Assembly (NCBI RefSeq): GCF_000263855.1
Contig: NZ_AJWX01000033.1
Coordinates: 1-64,000, forward strand
Direction: 5' to 3'
Source: Pseudomonas sp. M47T1
GTDB taxonomy: Bacteria > Pseudomonadota > Gammaproteobacteria > Pseudomonadales > Pseudomonadaceae
DNA length: 64,000 nt
Made by a program: the position numbers and the translations under genes. This document shows, in pieces, positions 43,138 through 51,647 of this stretch. How positions within the stretch are numbered: position 1 is the stretch's first letter; each line of letters opens with the position of its first letter. The notes under the pieces were generated by a model. It had not been told where the DNA came from. It was given only the letters and a program-made list of their open reading frames with translations, and did not search any database.

Positions 43138-43539
43138 TTCAATGTTACCTTTTATGCGCTCGTCAGGGGACACGCCATCCTTGTGAGACGGCGCGTGTTG
43201 CTCGAGAAAGTTAGGGTTGGATTAACGGGCCTTCGTGGGGGCTGTTGCGTGTGTTAATCACAGTGCCGGTTGGCGAGGTGAATGGTAGGGCGAGGGTGAT
43301 TAGTTAAACAGCCAGAGTTTTGATAAACAGTTTTATCCGATTCTGTAACAATCCCGCTTTGGGGGGCGGGAGCTGCAAGGGGTAGCTGCAAGCGGCAAGC
43401 TGAAAGCAGTGCGCCATTTAGCTTGTCGCTTGCAGCTAATAGCTGCTTCACTTGCTACCAACGTCGAATGGCCTCTGCGTGCAGATACCCTTACAACGAG
43501 GTCATACAAAAACAACTACATTGCTCCGAGGTAAGAAAG
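43138..43539. other. Intergenic region upstream of acs
   Basis: About 400 bases without a supported gene. They contain the acs promoter region and an inverted repeat at 43384-43437. A GAGGTAAG site at 43528 serves acs. I see no reliable promoter hexamers. Confidence 0.6.
43384..43437. repeat. Inverted repeat with 18-base arms upstream of acs
   Basis: AGCTGCAAGCGGCAAGCT (43384-43401) pairs with AGCTTGTCGCTTGCAGCT (43420-43437) at 17 of 18 positions around an 18-base loop. It is unlike the other REP families here. A related AGCTGCAAG repeat type is known from pseudomonads (recollection). Possible mobile or transcript-end element. Confidence 0.75.
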
Positions 43540-45495
43540 ATGAGTGCGGCGTCCCTGTATCCCGTTCGTCCCGAGGTGGCAGCCAACACGCTGACCGATG
43601 AAGCGACCTACAAGGCCATGTACCAGCAGTCGGTCGTCAACCCGGACGGCTTCTGGCGCGAGCAGGCCAAGCGCCTTGACTGGATCAAGCCGTTCACCAA
43701 GGTCAAACAGACTTCTTTCGATGACCACCACGTGGACATCAAGTGGTTCGCCGACGGCACTCTCAACGTTTCCTACAACTGCCTGGATCGGCATCTGGCC
43801 GAGCGCGGCGACCAGATCGCGATCATCTGGGAAGGCGACGATCCCTCCGAGCACCGCAACATCACCTACCGCGAGTTGCATGAGGAAGTCTGCAAGTTCG
43901 CCAACGCCCTGCGCGGCCAGGATGTGCACCGCGGCGATGTGGTCACCATCTACATGCCGATGATTCCCGAAGCTGTGGTGGCCATGCTGGCGTGCACGCG
44001 CATCGGTGCGATTCACTCGGTGGTGTTTGGCGGCTTCTCGCCTGAAGCGCTGGCCGGGCGCATCATCGATTGCAGCTCCAAGGTGGTCATCACCGCTGAC
44101 GAAGGCTTGCGCGGTGGCAAGAAAACCGCATTGAAGGCCAACGTCGACCGCGCGCTGACCAACCCCGAAACCAGCAGCGTGCAGAAAGTGATCGTGTGCA
44201 AGCGCACTGGCGGCGACATCGAGTGGAACCGCCACCGCGACATCTGGTACCACACCTTGCTGGACGTGGCCTCCAGCACCTGTGCGCCCAAAGAGATGGG
44301 CGCCGAGGAGGCGCTGTTCATTCTTTACACCTCCGGTTCCACCGGCAAGCCCAAGGGCGTGCTGCACACCACCGGCGGCTACCTGCTGTACGCGGCACTG
44401 ACCCATGAGCGCGTGTTCGACTACCGCCCGGGCGAGGTGTACTGGTGCACCGCCGACGTGGGCTGGGTCACCGGCCATAGCTACATCGTCTACGGCCCGC
44501 TGGCCAACGGCGCCACCACGCTGCTGTTTGAAGGGGTGCCGAACTACCCTGACATCACCCGCGTGTCGAAGATCATCGACAAGCACAAAGTCAACATCCT
44601 CTATAGCGCGCCCACCGCCATTCGCGCCATGATGGCCGAAGGCACTGCCGCGGTGGAGGGCGCCGATGGTTCCAGCCTGCGCCTGTTGGGCTCGGTGGGC
44701 GAGCCGATCAACCCCGAAGCCTGGGGCTGGTACTACGATACCGTGGGCAAGCAGCGCTGCCCGATTGTCGACACTTGGTGGCAGACCGAAACCGGTGGCG
44801 TCCTGATCAGCCCGCTGCCGGGCGCCACCGCGCTCAAGCCGGGTTCGGCCAGCAAGCCGTTCTTTGGCGTGGTGCCGGGGTTGGTGGACAACCTGGGCAA
44901 CCTGATCGATGGCGCCGCCGAAGGCAACCTGGTGATCCTCGACTCCTGGCCAGGCCAGTCGCGTAGCCTGTACGGCGACCATGACCGCTTCGTCGACACC
45001 TACTTCAAGACCTTTCGTGGCATGTACTTCACTGGTGACGGTGCGCGCCGCGACGAGGATGGTTACTACTGGATCACCGGGCGCGTGGATGACGTGCTCA
45101 ACGTGTCGGGGCACCGCATGGGCACCGCCGAGATCGAGAGCGCCATGGTCGCCCACCCCAAGGTGGCCGAGGCCGCAGTGGTGGGCGTGCCGCACGACAT
45201 CAAGGGTCAGGGCATCTATGTATACGTGACCCTCAACCATGGCGTGGAGCCGAGCGAAACCTTGCGCCAGGAATTGAAGAACTGGGTGCGCAAGGAAATC
45301 GGCCCCATTGCCTCGCCGGACGTCATCCAGTGGGCCCCAGGGCTGCCCAAGACCCGTTCGGGCAAGATCATGCGCCGTATCCTGCGCAAGATCGCCACGG
45401 GCGAGTACGACGCGCTGGGCGATATCTCCACCCTGGCCGACCCGGGCGTGGTGCAGCACCTGATCGATACCCACAAGGGCATGAAGGCGGCTTAA
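43540..45495 (+). CDS. acs: Acetyl-CoA synthetase
   Basis: AMP-forming acetate--CoA ligase (651 residues). The adenylate P-loop YTSGSTGKPKG, the SVGEPINPEAW and WWQTETGG motifs and the regulatory/catalytic lysine K609 in KTRSGKIMRRIL are present. K609 is the residue reversibly acetylated in enteric Acs, which gives the sirtuin at 5994 a possible target (inference). The longer upstream frame crosses the inverted repeat; GAGGTAAG before ATG 43540 fixes the start. Confidence 0.96.
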   Translation: MSAASLYPVRPEVAANTLTDEATYKAMYQQSVVNPDGFWREQAKRLDWIKPFTKVKQTSFDDHHVDIKWFADGTLNVSYNCLDRHLAERGDQIAIIWEGDDPSEHRNITYRELHEEVCKFANALRGQDVHRGDVVTIYMPMIPEAVVAMLACTRIGAIHSVVFGGFSPEALAGRIIDCSSKVVITADEGLRGGKKTALKANVDRALTNPETSSVQKVIVCKRTGGDIEWNRHRDIWYHTLLDVASSTCAPKEMGAEEALFILYTSGSTGKPKGVLHTTGGYLLYAALTHERVFDYRPGEVYWCTADVGWVTGHSYIVYGPLANGATTLLFEGVPNYPDITRVSKIIDKHKVNILYSAPTAIRAMMAEGTAAVEGADGSSLRLLGSVGEPINPEAWGWYYDTVGKQRCPIVDTWWQTETGGVLISPLPGATALKPGSASKPFFGVVPGLVDNLGNLIDGAAEGNLVILDSWPGQSRSLYGDHDRFVDTYFKTFRGMYFTGDGARRDEDGYYWITGRVDDVLNVSGHRMGTAEIESAMVAHPKVAEAAVVGVPHDIKGQGIYVYVTLNHGVEPSETLRQELKNWVRKEIGPIASPDVIQWAPGLPKTRSGKIMRRILRKIATGEYDALGDISTLADPGVVQHLIDTHKGMKAA

Positions 45496-45511
45496 GCCTG
45501 CAGGTTTGACC

Positions 45512-45537
45512 AGAACCCCGCTTCGGCGGGGTTTTGT
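45512..45537 (+). terminator. Intrinsic terminator of acs
   Basis: AACCCCGC-TTCG-GCGGGGTT stem with UUCG loop (45514-45533) running directly into TTTT; textbook rho-independent terminator. Confidence 0.93.
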
Positions 45538-46025
45538 GTTTCTGGCCCAGGATGTCCGGCATTCCCCTGTGGCCTGGCGGCAGCGACACGACGGGCGTGA
45601 TAAGGCAGGGATATATCGGTGTTACCGTCCGTCACCTTTCCCTGCGCCAAATGGGGGCGATTCGCCACAAACCGGTGCATCGGCCCTACAGAAAATGACA
45701 AACACAAACGCCAGGGTTGCCGGATTACAAGGGTTTGCCAATAATGGGCGCGCAATTTGCTTGATAGATCGGTTCCCTGTCATTTGCCTTTGCATAAACG
45801 CCAAGGGCTGTCAATAATCTCGGGTCGTATTCTCTGTGCATCTGTAACTAGTTGTCGCATTGAAGAAATATCGGCTTCGGGGCTGTCGCTAAAATGCCGG
45901 TCACTCGCCCGCCGCCCGATGAGCATCGCTCCCGAGCCGTGCGCCGCTATCTGCGTTGTACCCATTCGCATATTGGGCCCGTGCTCACTTTGCCATTTAT
46001 TGCCCTTTACCGATGGAGTCCTGAG
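45538..46025. other. Long leader region upstream of aotJ
   Basis: About 490 bases with no supported gene. The right-hand part carries two ArgR-like TGTCGC motifs (45853, 45884) and the aot promoter must lie here. The rest shows no repeat or structure I can interpret. Confidence 0.55.
45853..45899 (+). promoter_or_regulatory. Putative ArgR operator upstream of aotJ
   Basis: Two direct TGTCGC motifs. The first (45853) is followed by eight bases and AA, matching the Pseudomonas ArgR half-site TGTCGC-N8-AA; the second (45884) keeps TGTCGC but not the AA. Spacing is 31 bases. Fits arginine induction of the aot operon by ArgR. Confidence 0.7.
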
Positions 46026-46802
46026 ATGAAGAAACTCGTGCTTCTTGGCGCCCTGGCGCTGTCCGTGCTGTCGCTGTCCTCGTTCGCCGACGAGAAGCCT
46101 TTCAAGATCGGTATCGAAGCGGCCTACCCGCCGTTCGCCTCCAAGGCTGCCGATGGCAGCATCGTGGGTTTTGACTACGACATCGGCAACGCCCTGTGCG
46201 AAGAGATGAAGGTCAAGTGCCAGTGGGTCGAGCAGGAATTCGACGGTCTGATCCCGGCGCTTAAAGTGCGCAAGATCGACGCCATCCTGTCGTCCATGTC
46301 CATCACTGAAGACCGCAAGAAGTCCGTGGACTTCACCAACCGTTACTACCTGACCCCGGCTCGCCTGGTGATGAAGGAAGGCGCCACCGTTGCCGACAAC
46401 CTGGACGGCCTGAAAGGCAAGAAGATCGGCGTGCAGCGCGGTTCGATCCACGAGCGTTTCGCCCGCGAAGTGCTGGCGCCCAAAGGCGTGGAAGTGGTGC
46501 CTTACGGCTCGCAGAACGAAATTTACCTGGACGTGACCGCAGGCCGCCTGGACGGGACCCTGGCCGACGCCACCCTGCTGCAGGACGGTTTCCTGAACAC
46601 CGACGCCGGCAAGGGCTACGCGTTCGCCGGTCCATCCTTCACCGACGTCAAATACTTCGGTGACGGCGTGGGCATTGCCGTGCGCAAGGGCGACAAGGCC
46701 GACCTGGACAAGCTCAACGCTGCCATCGCGGCCATCCGCGCCAACGGCAAGTACAAGCAGATCCAGGACAAGTACTTCAACTTCGATATCTACGGCCAGT
46801 AA
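46026..46802 (+). CDS. aotJ: Arginine/ornithine ABC transporter binding protein AotJ
   Basis: Periplasmic binding protein (258 residues) with signal peptide cleaved after SSFA near residue 21. The mature sequence begins DEKPFKIGIEAAYPPFASK and has the polar-amino-acid solute-binding signature GFDYDIGNALCEEM. Gene order aotJ-aotQ-aotM-aotO-aotP-argR is that of P. aeruginosa, where it imports arginine and ornithine. A terminator hairpin follows it. Confidence 0.93.
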   Translation: MKKLVLLGALALSVLSLSSFADEKPFKIGIEAAYPPFASKAADGSIVGFDYDIGNALCEEMKVKCQWVEQEFDGLIPALKVRKIDAILSSMSITEDRKKSVDFTNRYYLTPARLVMKEGATVADNLDGLKGKKIGVQRGSIHERFAREVLAPKGVEVVPYGSQNEIYLDVTAGRLDGTLADATLLQDGFLNTDAGKGYAFAGPSFTDVKYFGDGVGIAVRKGDKADLDKLNAAIAAIRANGKYKQIQDKYFNFDIYGQ

Positions 46803-46826
46803 GCGGCTGTAAGCGTTACCCGACAG

Positions 46827-46866
46827 ATGGTGCAAGCCGCAGGCGCTGAGGCTTGCACCATTTTTT
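46827..46866 (+). terminator. Intra-operon terminator after aotJ
   Basis: ATGGTGCAAGCC pairs with GGCTTGCACCAT (12-bp stem, 46827-46838 / 46850-46861) and is followed at once by a T6 run. It should terminate most transcripts after the binding-protein gene and lower aotQMOP expression, a common device for making excess binding protein. Confidence 0.88.
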
Positions 46867-46891
46867 CATTTCCACGGTCGAGGAAATTTAC

Positions 46892-47581
46892 ATGTTAGAA
46901 GGCTACGGGGCGGTCATCCTCGATGGCACCTGGCTGACGTTGCAGTTGGCCCTGTCATCCATGGCGCTGGCCATTGCCCTGGGATTGATCGTCGTCGCAC
47001 TCAGGCTCTCGCCCGTGCGCTGGCTGGCCTGGCTGGGGGCGACCTATTCCACGGTCATCCGCGGCATTCCCGACCTGGTGCTGATCCTGCTGATTTTCTT
47101 TGGCGGTCAGGACCTGCTCAACCGTGTGGCGCCCTTGCTGGGCTTCGATGACTACATCGACCTCAACCCCCTGGCGGCCGGTATCGGCACCTTGGGCTTC
47201 ATTTTCGGGGCGTACCTGTCGGAAACCTTCCGCGGTGCGTTCATGGCTATTCCCAAGGGGCAGGCCGAGGCGGGTCTTGCCTATGGCATGAACAGCCGCC
47301 AGGTGTTTTTCCGCGTGCTGGTGCCGCAGATGATCCGCCTGGCCATTCCTGGCTTCACCAACAACTGGCTGGTACTGGTGAAAGCCACGGCGCTGGTGTC
47401 GGTAGTGGGCCTGCAAGACATGATGTTCAAGGCCAAGGCTGCGGCAGACGCCACGCGCCAGCCGTTCACATTCTTCCTGGCCGTGGCGGCGCTGTACCTG
47501 GTGATCACCAGCGTGTCGCTGCTGGCCCTGCGGTTCCTGGAAAAACGCTACTCGGCTGGCGTAAGGGTGGCTGAACTATGA
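46892..47581 (+). CDS. aotQ: Arginine/ornithine ABC transporter permease AotQ
   Basis: HisQ-type inner-membrane permease (229 residues) with about five helices and the EAA-type loop GQAEAGLAYGMNSRQVFFRVLVPQ. GAGGAAAT precedes ATG 46892. ATGA overlap with aotM, its heterodimer partner. Confidence 0.93.
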   Translation: MLEGYGAVILDGTWLTLQLALSSMALAIALGLIVVALRLSPVRWLAWLGATYSTVIRGIPDLVLILLIFFGGQDLLNRVAPLLGFDDYIDLNPLAAGIGTLGFIFGAYLSETFRGAFMAIPKGQAEAGLAYGMNSRQVFFRVLVPQMIRLAIPGFTNNWLVLVKATALVSVVGLQDMMFKAKAAADATRQPFTFFLAVAALYLVITSVSLLALRFLEKRYSAGVRVAEL

Positions 47582-48276
47582 TCTTCGACTACAACGTGGT
47601 CTGGGAAAACCTGCCGCTGTACTTCAGCGGCGTACTGGAAACCGTCAAGCTGTTGCTGCTGTCGCTGTTCTTCGGCCTGTTGGCGGCCTTGCCGCTGGGG
47701 CTGATGCGGGTGTCCAAGCGGCCGCTGGTGAACCTGCCGGCCTGGCTCTACACCTACGTGATCCGCGGCACGCCGATGCTGGTGCAGCTGTTCCTGATCT
47801 ACTACGGCCTGGCCCAGTTCGCTGCGGTGCGCGAGAGCATCTTCTGGCCGTGGCTGTCCAGCGCCACTTTCTGTGCCTGCCTGGCCTTTGCCATCAACAC
47901 CAGCGCCTACACCGCCGAGATCGTCGCGGGCAGCCTCAAGGCCACGCCCCATGGCGAGATCGAGGCAGCGCGGGCCATGGGCATGTCGCGGGTCAAGATG
48001 TACCGTCGCATCCTGCTGCCGTCGGCCCTGCGCCGTGCGCTGCCGCAGTACAGCAACGAAGTGATCATGATGTTGCAGACCACAAGCCTTGCTTCCATCG
48101 TCACCCTGATCGACATCACCGGCGCGGCACGCACGGTGAACGCACAGTACTATCTGCCGTTCGAAGCCTACATCACCGCAGGCGTTTTCTACCTGTGCCT
48201 GACCTTTATCCTGGTTCGCCTGTTCAAGCTGGCCGAGCGCCGCTGGCTGGGCTACCTGGCACCACGCAAGGGCTGA
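47578..48276 (+). CDS. aotM: Arginine/ornithine ABC transporter permease AotM
   Basis: HisM-type permease (232 residues) with the EAA loop HGEIEAARAMGMSRVKMYRRILLPSALRRALPQY. About five transmembrane segments. Starts inside the aotQ stop codon, implying coupled synthesis of the permease pair. Confidence 0.93.
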   Translation: MIFDYNVVWENLPLYFSGVLETVKLLLLSLFFGLLAALPLGLMRVSKRPLVNLPAWLYTYVIRGTPMLVQLFLIYYGLAQFAAVRESIFWPWLSSATFCACLAFAINTSAYTAEIVAGSLKATPHGEIEAARAMGMSRVKMYRRILLPSALRRALPQYSNEVIMMLQTTSLASIVTLIDITGAARTVNAQYYLPFEAYITAGVFYLCLTFILVRLFKLAERRWLGYLAPRKG

Positions 48277-48280
48277 CCAC

Positions 48281-49393
48281 ATGCAACGCATCGATCATCC
48301 ATTGCCCTGGAGCACCCTGGGCAGCGAGCGCCACCTGAGCGTGTTCCGCTTCGGCAGCGGCGAGCGCAAGGCCTATATCCAGGCCAGCCTGCACGCCGAC
48401 GAACTGCCGGGCATGCGCACCGCCTGGGCCTTGAAGCAGCGCTTGCAGGCGCTGGAAGCTGCCGGCGCGCTGAACGGCGTTATCGAACTGGTACCGGTGG
48501 CCAACCCCATCGGCCTGGGGCAGTTGCTGCAGGGCGCCCACCAGGGGCGTTTCGAGTTCGGCAGTGGCAAGAACTTCAACCGTGATTTCCATGAGTTGAG
48601 CGAGCCGGTGGCGGCGGCGCTGCATGGCCAGTTGGGTGACGACGCCCATGCCAACATCCGCCTGATCCGCCAGGCCATGCGTGACGCCTTGGCGGCATTG
48701 CCGGCGCCGGCCAGCCAATTGCAGGGCATGCAGCGCGTGCTGCTCAACCATGCCTGTGACGCCGATGTGGTGCTGGACCTGCATTGCGATGCCGACGCGG
48801 CGCTGCACATGTACGCGCTGCCCCAGCATTGGCCGCAGTGGCGCTCGCTGGCCGCGCACCTGAACGTGCGCGTGGGCCTGCTGGCCGAAGACTCCGGCGG
48901 CAGCTCGTTCGACGAAGCCTGCTCGCTGCCCTGGCTGCGTTTGTCGCGCCAGTTCCCCGAGGCGCAGATTCCATTGGCTTGCCTGGCGACCACGGTCGAA
49001 CTGGGTGGCCAGGCCGATACCCGCGGCGACGACGCCGAGCGTTATGCCGAAGGGATTCTGGCGTTTCTCGCCGAGCAGGGCCTGATTGCCGGTGACTGGC
49101 CTCAGGCCGCGCACGAGCCGTGCGAGGGCATGCCCTTCGAAGGCACCGAGTTGCTGTTTGCCCCGCACCCGGGCGTGGTCAGTTTTCTGCGTGCGCCCGG
49201 TGAGTGGGTGGAGGCGGGCGACCCGCTGTTTGAAGTGATCGACCCGCTGGCCGATCAAGTGACTGTCGTGTGTGCCGGTACTGCCGGCGTGCTGTTTGCC
49301 ATCGAACGACTGCGTTACGCCCAGCCGGGTTTCTGGCTGGCCAAGGTCGCCGGGCGCCAACCCCTTCGTCGCGGGCGCCTGCTCAACGACTGA
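48281..49393 (+). CDS. aotO: AotO, succinylglutamate desuccinylase/aspartoacylase-family protein
   Basis: A 370-residue member of the M14-like AstE/AspA family. Zinc ligands appear intact: H38 and E41 in SLHADELPGM and a later His in VLDLHCDADAAL. It lies four bases after aotM inside a transporter operon and is not itself a transport component (in P. aeruginosa it is reported dispensable for uptake, from memory). Substrate unknown; deacylation of an acylated arginine/ornithine derivative is a guess from family. Confidence 0.85.
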   Translation: MQRIDHPLPWSTLGSERHLSVFRFGSGERKAYIQASLHADELPGMRTAWALKQRLQALEAAGALNGVIELVPVANPIGLGQLLQGAHQGRFEFGSGKNFNRDFHELSEPVAAALHGQLGDDAHANIRLIRQAMRDALAALPAPASQLQGMQRVLLNHACDADVVLDLHCDADAALHMYALPQHWPQWRSLAAHLNVRVGLLAEDSGGSSFDEACSLPWLRLSRQFPEAQIPLACLATTVELGGQADTRGDDAERYAEGILAFLAEQGLIAGDWPQAAHEPCEGMPFEGTELLFAPHPGVVSFLRAPGEWVEAGDPLFEVIDPLADQVTVVCAGTAGVLFAIERLRYAQPGFWLAKVAGRQPLRRGRLLND

Positions 49394-49413
49394 CTGTTTT
49401 TGTGAGAACCGCC

Positions 49414-50178
49414 ATGTACAAACTAGAAGTCCAGGATCTGCATAAACGCTACGGCAGTCATGAAGTGCTCAAGGGCGTGTCCCTGGCCGCCAAGGCTGGC
49501 GATGTGATCAGCATCATTGGCTCCAGCGGCTCGGGCAAGAGTACTTTCCTGCGTTGCATCAACCTGCTGGAACAGCCCCATGCGGGCAAGATCCTGCTCA
49601 ACAACGAAGAGCTGCAACTGGTGGCCAGCAAAGATGGCGCCCTGCGCGCCGCTGACCCCAAGCAGTTGCAGCGCATGCGCTCGCGCCTGTCCATGGTGTT
49701 CCAGCACTTCAACCTGTGGGCGCACATGAGCGCGCTGGAAAACATCATCGAAGCGCCGATCCATGTATTGGGCGTGTCAAAGAAGCAAGCCATCGAAAAG
49801 GCGGAGCACTACCTCAACAAGGTCGGTGTGGCGCATCGCAAGGCTGCCTACCCGGGCCACATGTCCGGTGGTGAGCAGCAGCGCGTGGCCATTGCCCGCG
49901 CGCTGGCCATGGAGCCTGAGGTAATGCTGTTCGACGAGCCCACCTCGGCGCTCGACCCGGAGCTGGTGGGTGATGTGCTCAAGGTGATGCAGGACCTGGC
50001 CCAGGAAGGTCGCACCATGGTCGTGGTCACCCACGAAATGGGCTTTGCCCGTGAAGTGTCCAACCAACTGGTGTTTCTGCACAAAGGCCTGGTGGAAGAA
50101 TCGGGCAACCCGCGCGACGTGCTGGCCAATCCGAAATCCGAGCGCCTGCAGCAGTTCCTGTCCGGAAGCCTGAAGTAG
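49414..50178 (+). CDS. aotP: Arginine/ornithine ABC transporter ATPase AotP
   Basis: HisP-type ATPase (254 residues) with Walker A GSSGSGKST, Q-loop VFQHFNLW, signature MSGGEQQRVAIARAL, Walker B VMLFDEPTSALD and switch histidine VVTHEMGF. Powers AotQM import. Start ATG 49414 gives the usual YKLEVQDLHKRYG N-terminus. Confidence 0.95.
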   Translation: MYKLEVQDLHKRYGSHEVLKGVSLAAKAGDVISIIGSSGSGKSTFLRCINLLEQPHAGKILLNNEELQLVASKDGALRAADPKQLQRMRSRLSMVFQHFNLWAHMSALENIIEAPIHVLGVSKKQAIEKAEHYLNKVGVAHRKAAYPGHMSGGEQQRVAIARALAMEPEVMLFDEPTSALDPELVGDVLKVMQDLAQEGRTMVVVTHEMGFAREVSNQLVFLHKGLVEESGNPRDVLANPKSERLQQFLSGSLK

Positions 50179-50318
50179 TCGTCATTTGATACACATGATG
50201 ACTGCCGCTTCGTTTTAGAAAGGGGCATGCTGCGCGTCTTGGCAGCTTGTTCCTTCCACCCGCTCGCAGCCCCCGGGCTTGCGAGTATTGATCCTGACCA
50301 GGTTTCGGACCGCACCCC

Positions 50319-51299
50319 ATGACAGCCCAACGAATCGGTTTTCTCATCTGGCCGAGCACCAAGGCCCTGACCCTGGCGCTGGCCGAAGAGGCATTGGAAG
50401 TTGCCCAGAAGGTGCATCCGGATGTGACCTACGACCTGCAGTTCCTGCACGCCGAGCCTGCCGCCGAGGGTGGCTGGCAGTTGCCGGGCGAGCCGTGGGC
50501 GGGGCGCCTGGAAGGGTTGCAGAAGCTGTTCCTGCTGGCCGACGAGCCACCGGTGGCGCTGGCTCCGGCCCTGGCCACGGGCCTCAAGCAACTGGTGCGC
50601 TCGGGCTGCGTGATCGGCGGTTTGTCGGCGGGTGTGTACCCCATGGCCCAGGTCGGCCTGCTGGATGGTTACCGGGCAGCGGTGCACTGGCGTTGGCAGG
50701 ATGACTTTACCGAGCGCTTTCCCAAAGTCATCGCCACCAGCCACCTGTTCGACTGGGATCGCGACCGCATGACCGCCTGTGGCGGTTTGTCGGTACTGGA
50801 TCTGTTGCTGGCGGTGCTGGCCCGCGATCATGGTGCCGAGCTTGCCGGCGCGGTGTCCGAGGAACTGGTGGTGGAGCGCATCCGTGAAGGCGGCGAGCGC
50901 CAGCGCATTCCGCTGCAGAACCGCCTGGGTTCCAGCCACCCCAAGCTCACCCAGGCGGTGCTGCTGATGGAAGCCAACATCGAAGAACCGCTGACCACCG
51001 ACGAAATCGCCCAGCACGTGTGCGTGTCGCGGCGTCAGTTGGAGCGCATCTTCAAGCAGTACCTCAACCGGGTGCCTAGCCAGTACTACCTGGAACTGCG
51101 CTTGAACAAGGCGCGGCAGATGCTGATGCAGACGAGTAAATCGATCATTCAGATTGGTTTGTCGTGCGGGTTCTCGTCGGGGCCGCATTTTTCCAGCGCG
51201 TATCGGAATTTCTTTGGTGCAACGCCTCGGGAAGATCGTAATCAGCGCAGAAGCAGTAGTCCGTTTGAGCTGTCGTCGGTGCCTGCCGAGCGCGGGTAG
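50319..51299 (+). CDS. argR: Arginine-responsive regulator ArgR (AraC/XylS family)
   Basis: A 326-residue GlxA-type regulator: N-terminal DJ-1/PfpI-like domain (about 5-175) and C-terminal AraC-type double helix-turn-helix (about 215-305; VCVSRRQLERIFKQYLNRVPSQYYLELRLNKARQML and GFSSGPHFSSAYRNFFG). In P. aeruginosa this ArgR, unrelated to enteric ArgR, activates aot and aru and represses biosynthesis. Placement between the two operons with TGTCGC motifs supports that. Confidence 0.94.
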   Translation: MTAQRIGFLIWPSTKALTLALAEEALEVAQKVHPDVTYDLQFLHAEPAAEGGWQLPGEPWAGRLEGLQKLFLLADEPPVALAPALATGLKQLVRSGCVIGGLSAGVYPMAQVGLLDGYRAAVHWRWQDDFTERFPKVIATSHLFDWDRDRMTACGGLSVLDLLLAVLARDHGAELAGAVSEELVVERIREGGERQRIPLQNRLGSSHPKLTQAVLLMEANIEEPLTTDEIAQHVCVSRRQLERIFKQYLNRVPSQYYLELRLNKARQMLMQTSKSIIQIGLSCGFSSGPHFSSAYRNFFGATPREDRNQRRSSSPFELSSVPAERG

Positions 51300-51359
51300 C
51301 CTCCCCGCAAGGCTCCCGCCATCCACCCAGGCTGCCAACCCGAAACCCACAGGTCTGGG

Positions 51360-51388
51360 GTGGGAGCGGGTTCTACCCGCGAAGCGCC
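51360..51388 (+). repeat. Single REP element
   Basis: GTGGGAGCGGGTTCTACCCG plus cgaagc, matching the left arm of the REP doublets in this window, with no recognisable partner arm. Confidence 0.7.
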
Positions 51389-51502
51389 GCGCGATCTCAC
51401 CGCCGGCAAAAAACACCAAGGCACGCACCTTGCGGCGATGATGGGATCTCAAACCACCCCCTCACCAAACCCCAGACACACATCCCCCCTAATGCAATAA
51501 TA

Positions 51503-51571
51503 TGTCGCATTACTGAAAACCCCTCGTTTTCACGGTTTGGCGCTGTAATAAGTTGTCGCTTGGCGGCAAGG
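51503..51571 (+). promoter_or_regulatory. Putative ArgR operator upstream of aruC
   Basis: Two direct motifs, both matching TGTCGC-N8-AA: one at 51503-51518 and one at 51554-51569, 51 bases apart. Same motif pair as upstream of aotJ. Supports arginine-induced expression of the aru operon. Confidence 0.75.
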
Positions 51572-51647
51572 ACAAGCGCCACCCAGTCCTTACAATCCCC
51601 CCATCGCTGGCCATTACCAGGCCGGCGTTCCTCTTCAGGAGACTCCG

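Larger units (their letters stand above)
51300..51647. other. Intergenic region argR - aruC
   Basis: 348 bases without a gene: a lone REP arm at 51360-51388, an AT-richer segment near 51490, and two ArgR-type TGTCGC motifs (51503, 51554) before aruC. A GGAG site precedes the aruC start. Confidence 0.7.
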
